Source: Glossina fuscipes (lineage: Eukaryota > Arthropoda > Insecta > Diptera > Glossinidae). From it: 64,000 nucleotides of DNA. The stretch lies in the NCBI RefSeq assembly GCF_014805625.2, contig NW_023998415.1:41826939-41890938 (forward strand), in the 5' to 3' direction. The translations under genes were made by a program, and so were the position numbers. The notes under the pieces were generated by a model. The model had not been told where the DNA came from and searched no databases. It saw only the letters and a program-made list of their open reading frames with translations. The number at the start of each line of letters is the position of its first letter. Within the stretch, counting starts at the first letter, position 1. Below, piece after piece: positions 39,439-53,200 of this stretch.

Positions 39439-42400
39439 GTTTTTTTCTTTATTTTCAATTTCTCCCTCGTAGACGACGCTGGTTCCTATGGTTGTAGTGC
39501 CGTAAATCCTCTGGGCCGTGCTACCACTTGTGCTGAACTGCAAGTCACTGGCAAATATCAACGACCTTGAAAACTTGAAACAGTTTCTACTTAGTTTATT
39601 TTTCCTTAATATGATATTTAACGAACGTTTTTTTGTGTTTTTGGTGTTTTTTTTTTTTTTTTTTTTTTTCGTCATATTTGGAGTTTTCTTCTTANNNNNN
39701 NNNNNNNNNNNNNNNNNNNNNNNNNNNNNNNNNNNNNNNNNNNNNNNNNNNNNNNNNNNNNNNNNNNNNNNNNNNNNNNNNNNNNNNNNNNNNNNNNNNN
39801 NNNNNNNNNNNNNNNNNNNNNNNNNNNNNNNNNNNNNNNNNNNNNNNNNNNNNNNNNNNNNNNNNNNNNNNNNNNNNNNNNNNNNNNNNNNNNNNNNNNN
39901 NNNNNNNNNNNNNNNNNNNNNNNNNNNNNNNNNNNNNNNNNNNNNNNNNNNNNNNNNNNNNNNNNNNNNNNNNNNNNNNNNNNNNNNNNNNNNNNNNNNN
40001 NNNNNNNNNNNNNNNNNNNNNNNNNNNNNNNNNNNNNNNNNNNNNNNNNNNNNNNNNNNNNNNNNNNNNNNNNNNNNNNNNNNNNNNNNNNNNNTACTTA
40101 GTTTATTTTTCCTTAATATGATATTTAACGAACGTTTTTATGTGTTTTCGGTGTTTTTTTTTTTTTTTTTTTTTCGTCATATTTGGAGTTTTCTTCTTAG
40201 TTTCGGGCGATCGCTTTAAAAAAAAAGATTAAATCACACATGGAACTAAAAGTCTTATAATCGATTTTTCGTAGTATTAAATGTATTTGTTTTTTTTTTT
40301 TTTTTACTTATATTTATTTATTTATTTCTTTTTTTCCTCTTTTTTCTAACGTTATTATAACAATAATTAATTCATTGTGCATTATTTCAATGGTATTCTT
40401 GAAAAATATTTAAAATAAACTAAAAATGAATAAAGTAATTAATTTACAAAACGAATACAACTTTAGTTAAAGACTTTTTCTTTTTTAGTATTGTTATTTA
40501 ACACTCTACTCTACCCTTTGGGGATATTATGTAATATTTTGTTTGAAAAAATGTTACCTCACCATCATCGCTTCAAAAGAGGAGAAGAAGAAGGAAATTG
40601 GTTTGGTGTTTGGAGTTTTTGTTGAAAAGGCACGGCACGTAGGTGTTTTGGGAGTGTCCTTTAAACGGTTGTAATCATTTTCAAGCATTTTACAGGCGAA
40701 ATATTCATTTTTGCGAACGGAAGACAGACAGACGGACATACTCAGGTACATTTCCAATTTGAAACATGTTAAGAATTTATATACTCTCTGGAGTTTTCGA
40801 AGGTTACTTTTAAGCGTTGAAAATATATTGAATAAAGAAATGAAATATTGATACCCATCGTCTATAGACATAGAATACAAGTTCAAATTTTTGCAAAACT
40901 ATCTGCTGTAAAATATATGAGCGAGTAGTGAGTAAAAAATCAATTTTTCATTCTTTCCCAATTTATGATGTCCCCGTAGTAACGTAGCACTGTAGGCGTG
41001 TCCTTCAGCTGATATTTTCGGTTTCTTGATCAGAAGGCATTACACAGACGGACAGACGCAAGCGCTTAAATCGATTCAAAATTTCATCATGATCAAGAAT
41101 GTAGATATTTTGTGGGGTCCCTGAAGCTTCGTTCTGGGCGTTGCAAATGAACATAGCCCGCGTCCTTCGATGATGGGCATAAAAAAGCCCTTGAAACTTT
41201 ATCTAAAGACATTTAGCATCAACTGGTCATTAATTAATGGGCTAGAAAGTCACTTTATTACGATTTTTTTATTTGCATCTCTTTGCGCGACTGCCGAGAC
41301 AATATTTGTAATATTTCTTTGTATTTTATATAATATATGTAATTTTTATTATAATTTTTAATATAATTGTTTTTTTTTTTTTTTTTATGTCTATATAATA
41401 TTCAGGAATTTGCTTTCGTAATATATCTTCATTGGCTTAAGGAAAGGCTTATTGTAATATTGTAAATTTAAATAAATAAATTAATAGATAAATAAATAAT
41501 TTATATTGAATTTTCGATCCAATGCACTAAAATATGAACATCTCTTGCTCTCAAAATTAATTTTCTATTTTTTAGCCCCATCACTCATTTAAGGTCAAAA
41601 TATATCCTAAACGTAATGGCTCTCAACTGAGTTCCAATCGGTGTATAAACATGCTTAAGTCATCATATCTTAATGCAATAATCTATATATGCGTGAAATA
41701 ATTATATTAATTATTTTTGTATATGAAAAGCTTATGTGGCTTTAGCTTTTTACAACAGTTTTACAATCACATACGTTATATACGTCAGAGTCATGTAAGA
41801 AGACGCTTGTAGGGCTGTTATGAGGCTTAGGGCGGGAAAAAATTAGACTCCTAAACTCCTATAAGAGATCCAATTTCCAGTATTCTAATTGAGGGAATGG
41901 CCGGAAAAGTAATTTGCATTAAAAGACTAAAACAAATAAGATTTATTTACAATTGATATAATTATTGGATGGAAAATTTTCTATAAGTTTTCTTAAAAGT
42001 TTTAACTAATTCCGCGTGTAAATAAATATGAAAATTAATTATTATTTTATTTTTTTTTTTTTTTTTACTTCATTGAAAATATCTATCCTAGAAATCAACG
42101 AAGTAAGAAAATTAAATTACGTTGAGAACGAATCTTTTACACCCATCATCGTTTACCCCCCAAAGAAGTAAAATAACAAAATGCTCATGCTCTATAATAT
42201 GGAGTGGGAGCGGTTGATTTCTTCTATTTTCAAAATAAAAGTTTTCGCCGTAGAAACATATGGGTCTTGTCGGCGTGTTCTTTGAAAAGTTTAGATCAAT
42301 TCCAAATTGACCTTTTGCAAATTTCTTCATTTTCGCCAGCGGGAGCATGTGTATCACAAATACTACAAAGAGACAAATGGACAGACGAACAGGCGGACAT

Positions 42401-45400
42401 GTTTTAGTAACATTTAAGAGTTGAAACTGGGTAAGAATTTGTATACTTTATGCAGTTTTTGAAGCTTACTTTTTTTACGCGTTATAAAGATATTGAAAAA
42501 ATAATTCAATTTTGATATACTATAATATTGGGTAGGCGTGGGAAATTTTTGTCCATTTTTGTGTACAAATGCTGCAGCATCGCCCATAGAATATCTGTTC
42601 AAGTTTTTATGCATTTATTTGCCATAGTTTATGAGTAATGATCAAAAAACTAATTCTTCATTTTCTTGGAAAAACAAAGGCGTTCTTAACCGATTTGGCC
42701 TATGTTTAATACGAACCTATGTGCAAGAACTACCAATGTCAAATTTGAAGTCGATAGCTTCGTTTTTGAAGCACAGAAGAATGTTTACAACAGATATACA
42801 GCATAGACAGATAGATAGACGAACATGCTTAGATCGATTTCGAATTTGATACTGATCCCGAATGGATATACTTTGTGGGGTCTCTAAAGTTTCTTTCTGG
42901 GCGTTGCAAACCTTTTGACAAAATGAATGTATCCGCTCATTCTTCGGTGATAGGTATAAAAACTGAAAGAATAATTAAAAAATAGTGACACAACATTTTT
43001 CTGATATCAAAATGCTTTCTTCTGCAAATGAAACTATTATTATACCCTGTACAATTTTCCGTAATATGCTCTTCAGTTTCCTTTAAACAATAAATTCACA
43101 AAACAACAATCAAAAGCGTATCTACGTTCCACGTCCAGAAATATTCCGAGAACAGTTGTCAGGTTATCAGTTAGTTTATGTGCGCTCGTCCATCCCTTCT
43201 TTTTTTGATATGTTGCTGGAATTTGCAAACTAACAAAAGCGACCGTAAGAAAATGTAAATTCGAACTCTTTTTGATCTTGATTGTATTCGAAAATTTGTG
43301 AAAAAAAAAAAAACAGAAGAAAAACAACAAAAAATTCCAAACAATTTTTTTTAATAATTTGCCGAAATGATAAAAGTCCTGGAAAGTATTCCCGGAAAGA
43401 TGCGATTAGCCAGTCGCCAGTGGGCTTTTAGCTTAGCTTCAATTTTCTTATTTATTATACACATCACAACAGATATATCAGCTATGTTTATCCAATGATT
43501 GTACAGCATATGTAAATATGTATCGGAAAACTCGTAAAACATAATACAGTGACCAAAAAATAAATGAAACTTGGGTATTATGCAATCGTGAAACTACTTT
43601 TATTTATTTATTTTTTTGTGTATTGGTACCATTGTCTTTAACATCTATGTAGAGTTCGATATCAATATATTTAACTGCTGTGGACTTACATGTCTTTTTG
43701 CAAAGATACAAAAATGAGTTTTTTCGATTTCCACTATGTCTGTGAAGCAACGATTTCGGACTATGAAAGGACGTACGACCTGAAATAACTGACCAATCGG
43801 ATAAACATCATGCTAAAGGCGACCCAAGATCGAAAAATCCAAATGCCAAAGCTTGGAACTATGTGTAAGACCTGAAATAACTGGCCGATCGGATGAACAT
43901 CGTGCAAAAGGCGACCCAATATTAAAAAATCCATGCCAAAGCCGCATCATTAGCGAAAGTGGAGCTTGGATCTATATGTAAGACCTGAAATAATTGGCCG
44001 ATAGGATGAACATCATGCCAAAGCCGACCCAATATTAAAAAATCCATGCCAAAGCCCCATCCTTAGCGAAAATGGATCTTGGATCTATGTGTAAGACCTG
44101 AAATAATTGACCAATCGGATGAACATCGTGCAAAAGGCGACCCAAGATTAAAAAATCCGCGTCAATGCCGCTCATAAGCCGGGGTGATGCCAAAAGTTCT
44201 CTTTGACTGTCGCGGTGTTTTGCGCTATGAATCTTTCCGACAGGTCAAACTGTTAGCATGGAATATAGGCGATAATAGGGTTTTGAACGAATAAATATAT
44301 ATTTTTCATTTTATAAACAAATTCGACTTAATTTTTTGGTGACACTAATACATGAATATTCTTCCAGTTTGGTCCGGTCTATTGCCTTGTGTACAAAAAA
44401 GCGATACTGACCTTAATGATTAGCTAATTAATTTTTCATTGTCGTTAAATTTAAATTAAATAATTGTTGTTCTCTCTTTTATTTAACCTGAATTCCGACT
44501 TGATAAATTTTTTAAAGCGTTAAAATTCGTTCCAGGTAACATTGATGAGATTCTTCTAAGGGAAGTTAATTCTTTTCAAGGATCTTTCTTAATAATGTGT
44601 AAATTATATTATTATATAGAATGTAATTTATTAAAACTTATTTTCATATTTCACCTACCAGCGGGTATTGAAAAATCATCTGACCCGAAATGTTACTCAT
44701 ACCGCGCTTTACGACATTCCACTATCACATCACATTATCGCATGGCAAAAAGTTAGCATTTGTCAAATATTAGCAATGCATAGAACATAGACTGCATAAC
44801 TGGTATAACATTTTTTTTTGGTTTTTTTTTTTTTTTTTGCGTATTTCTTACTTTTAATATCATAAGGAAGTCGTCCAAGTAACATACAAATTAGATTTGT
44901 AACTTCAGCTACATCATCCGATAAAGTAAATAGGTTAAGACATGTCCATCTGTCCATGTACATCGAGGACATACGCGTGCCTTAAAAAAGTTCAAGTGCA
45001 CATACATGTATTCGTCAGTTACATTTACCGATGGAATGAAGGAAGAAAGAAGGAAATGTTTAAGAAAACTTTCTTTTTCTTTTTTTTCGCGATATCTGCA
45101 ATAGATCTCGATTTAAAATATTTCATGCCGGATTACTATTAATATAATAATCAATGCGCCGATCCTCCTTTAATAAGGGAGTATGATAAAATATTTTTGC
45201 ATATATATCCCTATAATCATATGACATTTTCGATACGCACGATTCCATCCGAAGACATATATGAACTATTTTTTCCATTCGTTTTAAAATATTTTTATTA
45301 ATTAATTATATTACTATTATTTTATACTTTATATATTTTATTATTATATTTCACAAACTAATGTTTGGTAATATATATACAAAAACGCCCCCTTTTAACA

Positions 45401-45792
45401 GTAATAGACAAAATACATTTGAAAAGACTTTTAAAAAAAAAAAAAACTAAACTTCTAGATGGAGCCACTTGTATTAATATTGAGAACACGTTTTACAAAA
45501 TGAAGCAAATAAAATAAATTCTCATTATGAACAGAGACAACCAGATATACCAGATATAGATTGTACATAAATAGTAGGAATTCGAAAGCTTTTTCGATTT
45601 TCTAAAGGGAAAAAATTACTTGAGCTTTCTTGTTTGACAAGGCGAACGACAGGAGACGAAGAATATGAAAATAAGAAAGAAAAAAAGAAAACGAAAAAAG
45701 TGATATATATGTAGAGACAATTAAAAACAAAAAAACAAAAAAAAAAAACAATTGATTTTGTTACAGAGTGCGGGAGAGGACGAAAAAGAGCA

Positions 45793-45825
<33 letters not shown>

Positions 45826-47182
45826 GTAGCCATACTTGCATGAATTATGATCAAAATACCATCTACAAATGACTACTAACCCCACCAATACCAATACCTT
45901 TACATTAGACATTAGACATTAGGCCATTCACACATCTACCAATTAAACTAAACAAAATAATAGAAGAATTTTGGCAATAAGCCAAAGAAATATTCAAGAA
46001 AATCCAACAAATTTGTTGACATAGAAATACAATACAAACAATGTCCAAAGACAAACTAATGAAAATATATACAAACACATGCATATTGAATCAAGTTATT
46101 TGATAAACGCGAAAAATACTTGAATTGTGTCTATAGAAAGCCTATCCTTTCGAAATACTTTAAAAGTTGTATCATATTAAAGGTATTGAACCATCAAACA
46201 AGTGTTTGTTTGTTTTTTTTTAATTTTTAATAAGCAACTGTATCAATGTAGATTTTGACTTTTATTTTAGCTATGATTGATTCATGCCATCGTTATTATG
46301 AAAATGATATCATTTGTAAATTGAGTGATAAAAATTCACTCTTGATACACGGGTCCTTGTCACTTTTCCACATTGATCTGCGCTTATTTCAACAATGACA
46401 CGAACAATCCCGACGAATCAAAGTCATTGCGAGTTCGTTAAAGTTTATTAAAGTAAGCCAATGCTCGAAGATAGCATCAAAATAAAACTTCCAATAGCGT
46501 TATAATGCATGACATCCGTGGCAAGCTCACATAGACAATATTTTCTTAAAATCGTAGTATGATCTGAGCCGAAATTATTTACTTACCTTGTGCCACATAC
46601 GAGGCATTCCCCATTCATTCTAACTTTAATGCCTAATATTCATGTTTTCATTCCACAAACCTCAGGCGAAAGTTAGTTTTGTGCACGCAATAATTCTTAT
46701 TTACAAAATGATTTAAACAAATATGAACTTCATCCTCTATGAACGAAACCTAACTCTGTGTTCGTTTTTTTTTTTTTGTAATAAGTTTTAATAATTTCTT
46801 TACGCTGTACAACTATGTATGTATGTATTGTATTCCACAAATAAAATGAAAATGTTCGAACAATGTATAGGAGAAAAATGTGATCCAAACCTCAATCAGG
46901 CTTGCTTTCGCAACTCTGTATTTCTGATCATTATCTATTCATATATATATACATATATATACACGTAAAGAACGACGTTTTACTAAAGCATCGTTGGAGT
47001 AGCTCAAGCTCATACCTAAAAGCGTATTCCAGAAGTGCTTCGAGAATTGGAAAATGAGCTGGCACAAGAGTATGATATCCAAGGGGACAAAGCAGATATT
47101 GATGAATAAATGAATCTTTTTGGAGAAAAATAAAAAATTCATCTTATTTTGTTGGACACACCTTCTGTATATAAATTTCAAG

Positions 47183-47213
<31 letters not shown>

Positions 47214-50200
47214 AAAACTGAGCACTGAATTATAATAATTTTTTGCAGTAAACAAAACTAAAAGCCCGCACATAAACGTAAAACATGTGCGAGCAAATAT
47301 ATAGAAAAGTTTAGAAAAAATAATGTAACGAAATAAATAAATAAACAATTTTGCTTGGCAGGTGATTTTAGGAAACAAGGCATCATCAGTCACTACTATG
47401 ACTACAAGAGGCCACCAATGAAATGGACTTTTGCTTAGTAGTGTCTGAGTTTGCAAGTTTTTTTTTTTTTTTTTTATTATTATTATTATTTTATTTTTTT
47501 TTTTTATTTTTTATTTTTTTTTTTTTTTTGTTTTAAGGAAATTGACAAATCCTTGACATTGTGCACAACTCATATGTCAGTCACAGCGTATGCCTCTTGA
47601 AATCAGATAGAGACGAGCCAAGAATTTCATTCTTTTTGTTATTTTATCTCTCCTACGATAAGTGGCGGCAGCGTGAAACCGTTTCACACCAAGCGTGTGC
47701 ATCACTTTTTCGGATGCTTGACACACTTCGTGTTTAAAAATAAACCTTTCAACATCATTCGCATAAATTTTTGTCATTTTAAATTACAATCATTAAAAAG
47801 AATTGATCTTATGACAAAAGAAAAACAAACTAATAATGAAAAAAACAACAATAAAAACAAAAAAGAAAAGAAAAACCCAAGTTAAGAGTCTTTACAAAAA
47901 AAGGCAATTATATTTGTTGTTGTTGTTTTTTTTTTTTAATCCCAAACAAAAGAATTCTATTATTACGAAATGAAAACATTGCAGAAAAACTGAAATGTAC
48001 TTGGTTGCCAAAATTAATTGTTTTCTTAATTAATATAAAAATTGGCTTAAGTTGCTCATTAATCATAGTCTTTATATAATGACAATTAGTAATAAACCGT
48101 TTTGTGCGATAACAAAATAAAAAACAAAATAAAAAAGTAAAAAAATAACCGCAGCAAAATATTATGTGCACTGTCTCATCTTTTTTTCAAAAGCGCAAAC
48201 ATCATACGTACAGCGTAGTAATTCTCTGTTTCTTTTACATGACATAAAATTAATTAAATGAAAACTGCATTATAAAGAACTGCATGCAGGACAATACAAA
48301 ACGAGACAGAAAGGAAGAACGCTCTCTTTGAGGACAAGCTTGGAATATAGATAAATTGCAACTGATCTTTAAAATATATGAAATTAGACGAATTTTTTTG
48401 TTATTTCTGCAAAAAAATTAAAAATTACTTTTAAAAAAACTTTCGCTCTTCACTTCACAGCATTGAAAACAAAAGCTTTGAAATTGCTTGAGAACTTTCT
48501 AATAGGTAAGGCTACCTACTGAAATGATCGACTTTATTAAAATCTCAAAGTCTATTCCCAAAATGTAACGAGACAAATACGTAACTAGATCCGAATGCAG
48601 GAAGAAAGAAAATACGTAGCATATTACAAATAAGTGAGAGAACTAAATATTGCATTAAGGAATTGAGAAAATTATTTTCACTTAAAGATGATATATCTTG
48701 CATGAGATATATATATATAGCTTCACAAATAAGTGCATGCAATAAGAAGTAAGAAAATTATATTCGGCCGTGAGCGAATCTTTTATACCCATCACCGTTA
48801 TCCTAAGGAAGACAAGAAAAGCAATGAAATGAAGTAAATTTTCATTTTCAATAATATGGAGTGGACGGACACAGTTGAGTTTTTCTAATTTCAAAATAAA
48901 AGTTTTTGTCGCCTAGGCGGGTGGATGATGTAGACGTGTCCTTGGAAATGTTTACGTCACTTCCAAATTCTCTTGCAAATTTGTAGGCAATATTTCACGA
49001 TTCCGCAAACAGGCGGACATGCTTTACTGCACGCAAAAATTTGAATTCGAGAGTCGAGAGTCGAGAATTTATATACATTAAGACAGTTTTGAAGCTTGTT
49101 TCTGCGAATTATAAAAAAAAAAAATTGAATTTTGATAAATTATAATATTGGATAGGCCATAGATCAATGTTTGCATTTTTGTAGAAATCAAGCGTAAGTT
49201 CAAAATTGTTGTACATTTATCTGCTACAGTTTATAAGTAATGAGCAAAAAACCAACTTTTTATTCCCTTTGCTGTTGCGAGTGTGTCTTTCGATGGATTT
49301 GGCCCATTTTCAATACCAACCTGTATGCAAGCACTTCCAATATTCTTGACAAATTTGAAGTCAATGGGCGGCCAACACAGATATTATATAAACGGACAGA
49401 TGAACACGGACGGCCAGACGGACATGTTTAAATCGATTTTGAATTTAATGCTGATCAAGAATATATACATACACATATATGCACACTTGATGGGGTGTCT
49501 GTAGCTTCTTTCTGACAAAATGAATATAGCCATCATCCTTCGGTGAGGTCGACACATAAACGGAGGCAAGGTTCCAATTAGCCAATATACCGCTTCGTGA
49601 ACTAGCGTTTATGTTTTTACTTGAATAGCATTTCGTAGGCGATTTTAAGAATTCCATCTCTTTTAGAAATGATTCTTTGGTAATTGTAAGCAGGCTCTTG
49701 CTCCAATTTAGATGATTTTCAAACCGAACAAAAGCGAGAAGGAAAAATTCGACACCAAGCTCGACACTTTTCTTAGTAAAGTTTTTTAATTGCATAACAA
49801 TGAAATTGCGATCGCATAGTGTAATATTTTTTATCCCTTAAATATCAATATGCGTTAAGTTTTAGGATTTCACAGAGAGATGGGAGAGCTCGATAATTGT
49901 AAAGAAGAAGTGCGCACCAAAGTACTATATGTAAGCGGTCATACATAGAAGACAGAAAATCGCAAGATTCTATAACAATAATTACTTAAGAAAGCACAGA
50001 CACAAGCGCATACAAGCATTTCTATGATGCCAGATCTAGTGAACATAATTCACTATCCCATAGGGATGTTCATAATGTGTCTTCATCTTACATACACATA
50101 CTGCAAAAAATTCAATAAATGCATTCGCTTCCGGTTGTTTCACTCTCTCATTCTCTTTCATAGCGTTTATCTGCTGTGTATGCGTTGACCTATCATCTAA

Positions 50201-53200
50201 TAATTTTCCCGAACGCAAAATGTCCTGTCGTATAATGGATAATCTTTTCGATAAGGTCAATGAAATGCTCTACGCCTATCAGATTAGATCTTCGCATGCC
50301 ATATGTAAATACTTTAATGACTCGCATAGTCTATTTTCTATCTTAGACGATGAGGATGATGATAAATTTGTAAAGAGCAAACTTGCGAAAATTAATTAAT
50401 TAATTCCACCCACTTATGCATAAAAATCGATTGTATGTTTATCATAACGATGATGTGATTATTTTATATAGGTACATATGTATATATCATGCTTAGCAAA
50501 GATTGATCTAATGTAGTTATGGGTCACTACCTATACAAGTCGGCATCGTTTCTTCAACCGAGGGAAATTGCTTATCTGTCCAGTGAGAGACGCTCTTTAA
50601 CATATGTATTTAAATCGATTTAACTGAGTGTGACCAGCTATTTGTAGTTAAACATTCTAACCAATCATATTCTGCTAATCTACGCTACATAAAAATTAGG
50701 ACATTTTCTTCCTATTCCAAGGTTTAAACCAAGCTTGGTCTAATAGTACGATTCTTCTACACTGTCTACAATTATATTTAGATTATATAGTATAGAGCCC
50801 CACTACTTATTTATACTATAATTTTATTTCACTGAGCATTCTTTTAAGCATCTACAATCGTTTTCATTTCTCTCATACACTTGTACTTACCACTACAAAT
50901 ACATTGTTATCGATATTACACAATCTATATTCTGCTTGCGTAGGAATTAATTATTGCTGCGACTACAATTTATCCAAATACATATAGATGTCAAAGTAAA
51001 AATAAAAAAAAGGAATAAAATTTTGATATCTTATAATGCTGGCCAAGCGTGGCCGATGTATTTAATTTACTGGCAAATCAACTCTAGAATACCGGGCGAA
51101 GTTTATTGTTGTAGTTTGTAAGTGAGTTTATTAAGTTTTTTTCCGCGTTTTAAATGAAAATATTCTTAAATTACGTGGTAATGTAGGCACGATCTTGGAC
51201 CGGATTGATCCTTTTTTAATAACGATATGCGTGAACGAATTTCTTTACTGTGTTTATCAGATATAAGATTGATATGTTCAGTTTCGCGATTAGAAGAATA
51301 TTTATCATCCAAATGGATAGATGGACATGCATGTCATCAAAAATATATAGGCATCCGTTGAGGGGTCCCTAAGGCTTGTTTCAAGCTATTGCGAACATTT
51401 TAATCAAATAATTGTACTCCGTATACTTTCGTGATACATACAAATGAACTAAATACTTTCAATCATAGCAATTTATGTTACAATTTTATGATTTGTTAAC
51501 GATAACTTGAAAATAAGTATTCACATTATGCGTAGGACAAATATCCTCTAAGATGGACAAAACGAAATGTATCGATCCTACGAAGCTAGCCATGTGTCGA
51601 GAAGAAGTTTAATCAGTATTNNNNNNNNNNNNNNNNNNNNNNNNNNNNNNNNNNNNNNNNNNNNNNNNNNNNNNNNNNNNNNNNNNNNNNNNNNNNNNNN
51701 NNNNNNNNNNNNNNNNNNNNATATCATTTTATGTAAGGAAACTGTTTGTTAGTAAAAATAGGCGCTAACCAACTGATAATTGGCTTTTAAAATTGAAAGG
51801 AGAGACAAATGACAAAACCTTCAGCGAATTCTGGAGGGAAATCGTGCTAAATTGGCATTAAGCAGCATTAAAAGTATCAATGTGTTTTAATGGCAATCGC
51901 TTGATAGATGTCATCCAATTAACATCGGATTTTCGAAATTGAAATATTCCAAGGTAATCCAAGGCTGAGGCTGTAGTCACTGTAGCTCAGAAACTATTCA
52001 ACGCAACTAAAGTTGAAGGAGAGAATTTTCAAAATTGACATATGATTCAAAATTTTAAAATTCATTTTCAAATCAAAAAAAAAAAAAAAAAATCATGAGA
52101 AATTATTAAATATTAAATGAAAAATGCACTTAACGATAAGCAGCCTTTTTCGCGGTTAGAAACAAAATCATTTGACAATTTCGATGATACTGAAATTAAT
52201 CAGGAAATGAAAAATATTGAAAATTTTGAATTATAGCCAAAATTATTTCATTAAAAGATTACTACTGTATTAACAGTATTGTCTTGTGAAGGCGTTCATC
52301 CACTATAATATAAGTATATTAACCTTGATACGTACGTGCAGAGGTATATATGAGTAAATTTGAAAGACCTGCCCCGTCATCTGCTTATCGTTTAAATCTA
52401 TGCGGAAATTGCGATATTTAATTTTCTTCTTTGATTATTTTTTTATGTTTCTTTTTCACGTTTTTTTATTTTTTTTTTTTATATTATTAATAATTGAATA
52501 TAAAGAATGTAAAATAAATTTTCGGGGAGATTTTTTTATTATTATCAATTAATTGATTTATGGTAAAAGGAATTTTTTAAAAATATTTTACACAATATTA
52601 TTACAAATTTATTATCGTTTGTTAGTGTTATCTCATAACGTAGCCATAACTCTTACTTAACCAATCTTAACGGTGTCGACTTCTTTAGCGATATACTTGT
52701 GTGCTCGCCAAACGTAGAGTATGTGATCAAAATATTTTCTCAAGTACATTGTTATTATGGCAAATACGCATTCATAACGATGAAATTTTATGAAGAAAGC
52801 GGACAAGGACGTATGGACCGATTATCTTATTTATAATTTGCTATACACAAAGTGAACTGGTTAAACTGAAATGTCAAGGCATTGAAGAAATAATCATTGC
52901 CGTATGCGTCGACTCCTCCATTGCTATTGCTCTATGTGCAAAAATTTAGATAGAAAAATCAATAATTGAAAAACTGTAATAATGATAAGTACCTTCGCTC
53001 TCTTATCCTTCGGATATCATGTTGATCAGAAATATAGCACAAATTGCAAAAAAAGCATAAAAGCATAAGTGTTTGGTATCCATCAACTCAAGATATTTGG
53101 GTGGTTTGAGTCCTATACCGTTATATCATAATTGAAGGCAATTATTAAAACAAAATCGCTTTATATTCTTTCTTAAAGGTCCGTTTCATTAATTATTTTC

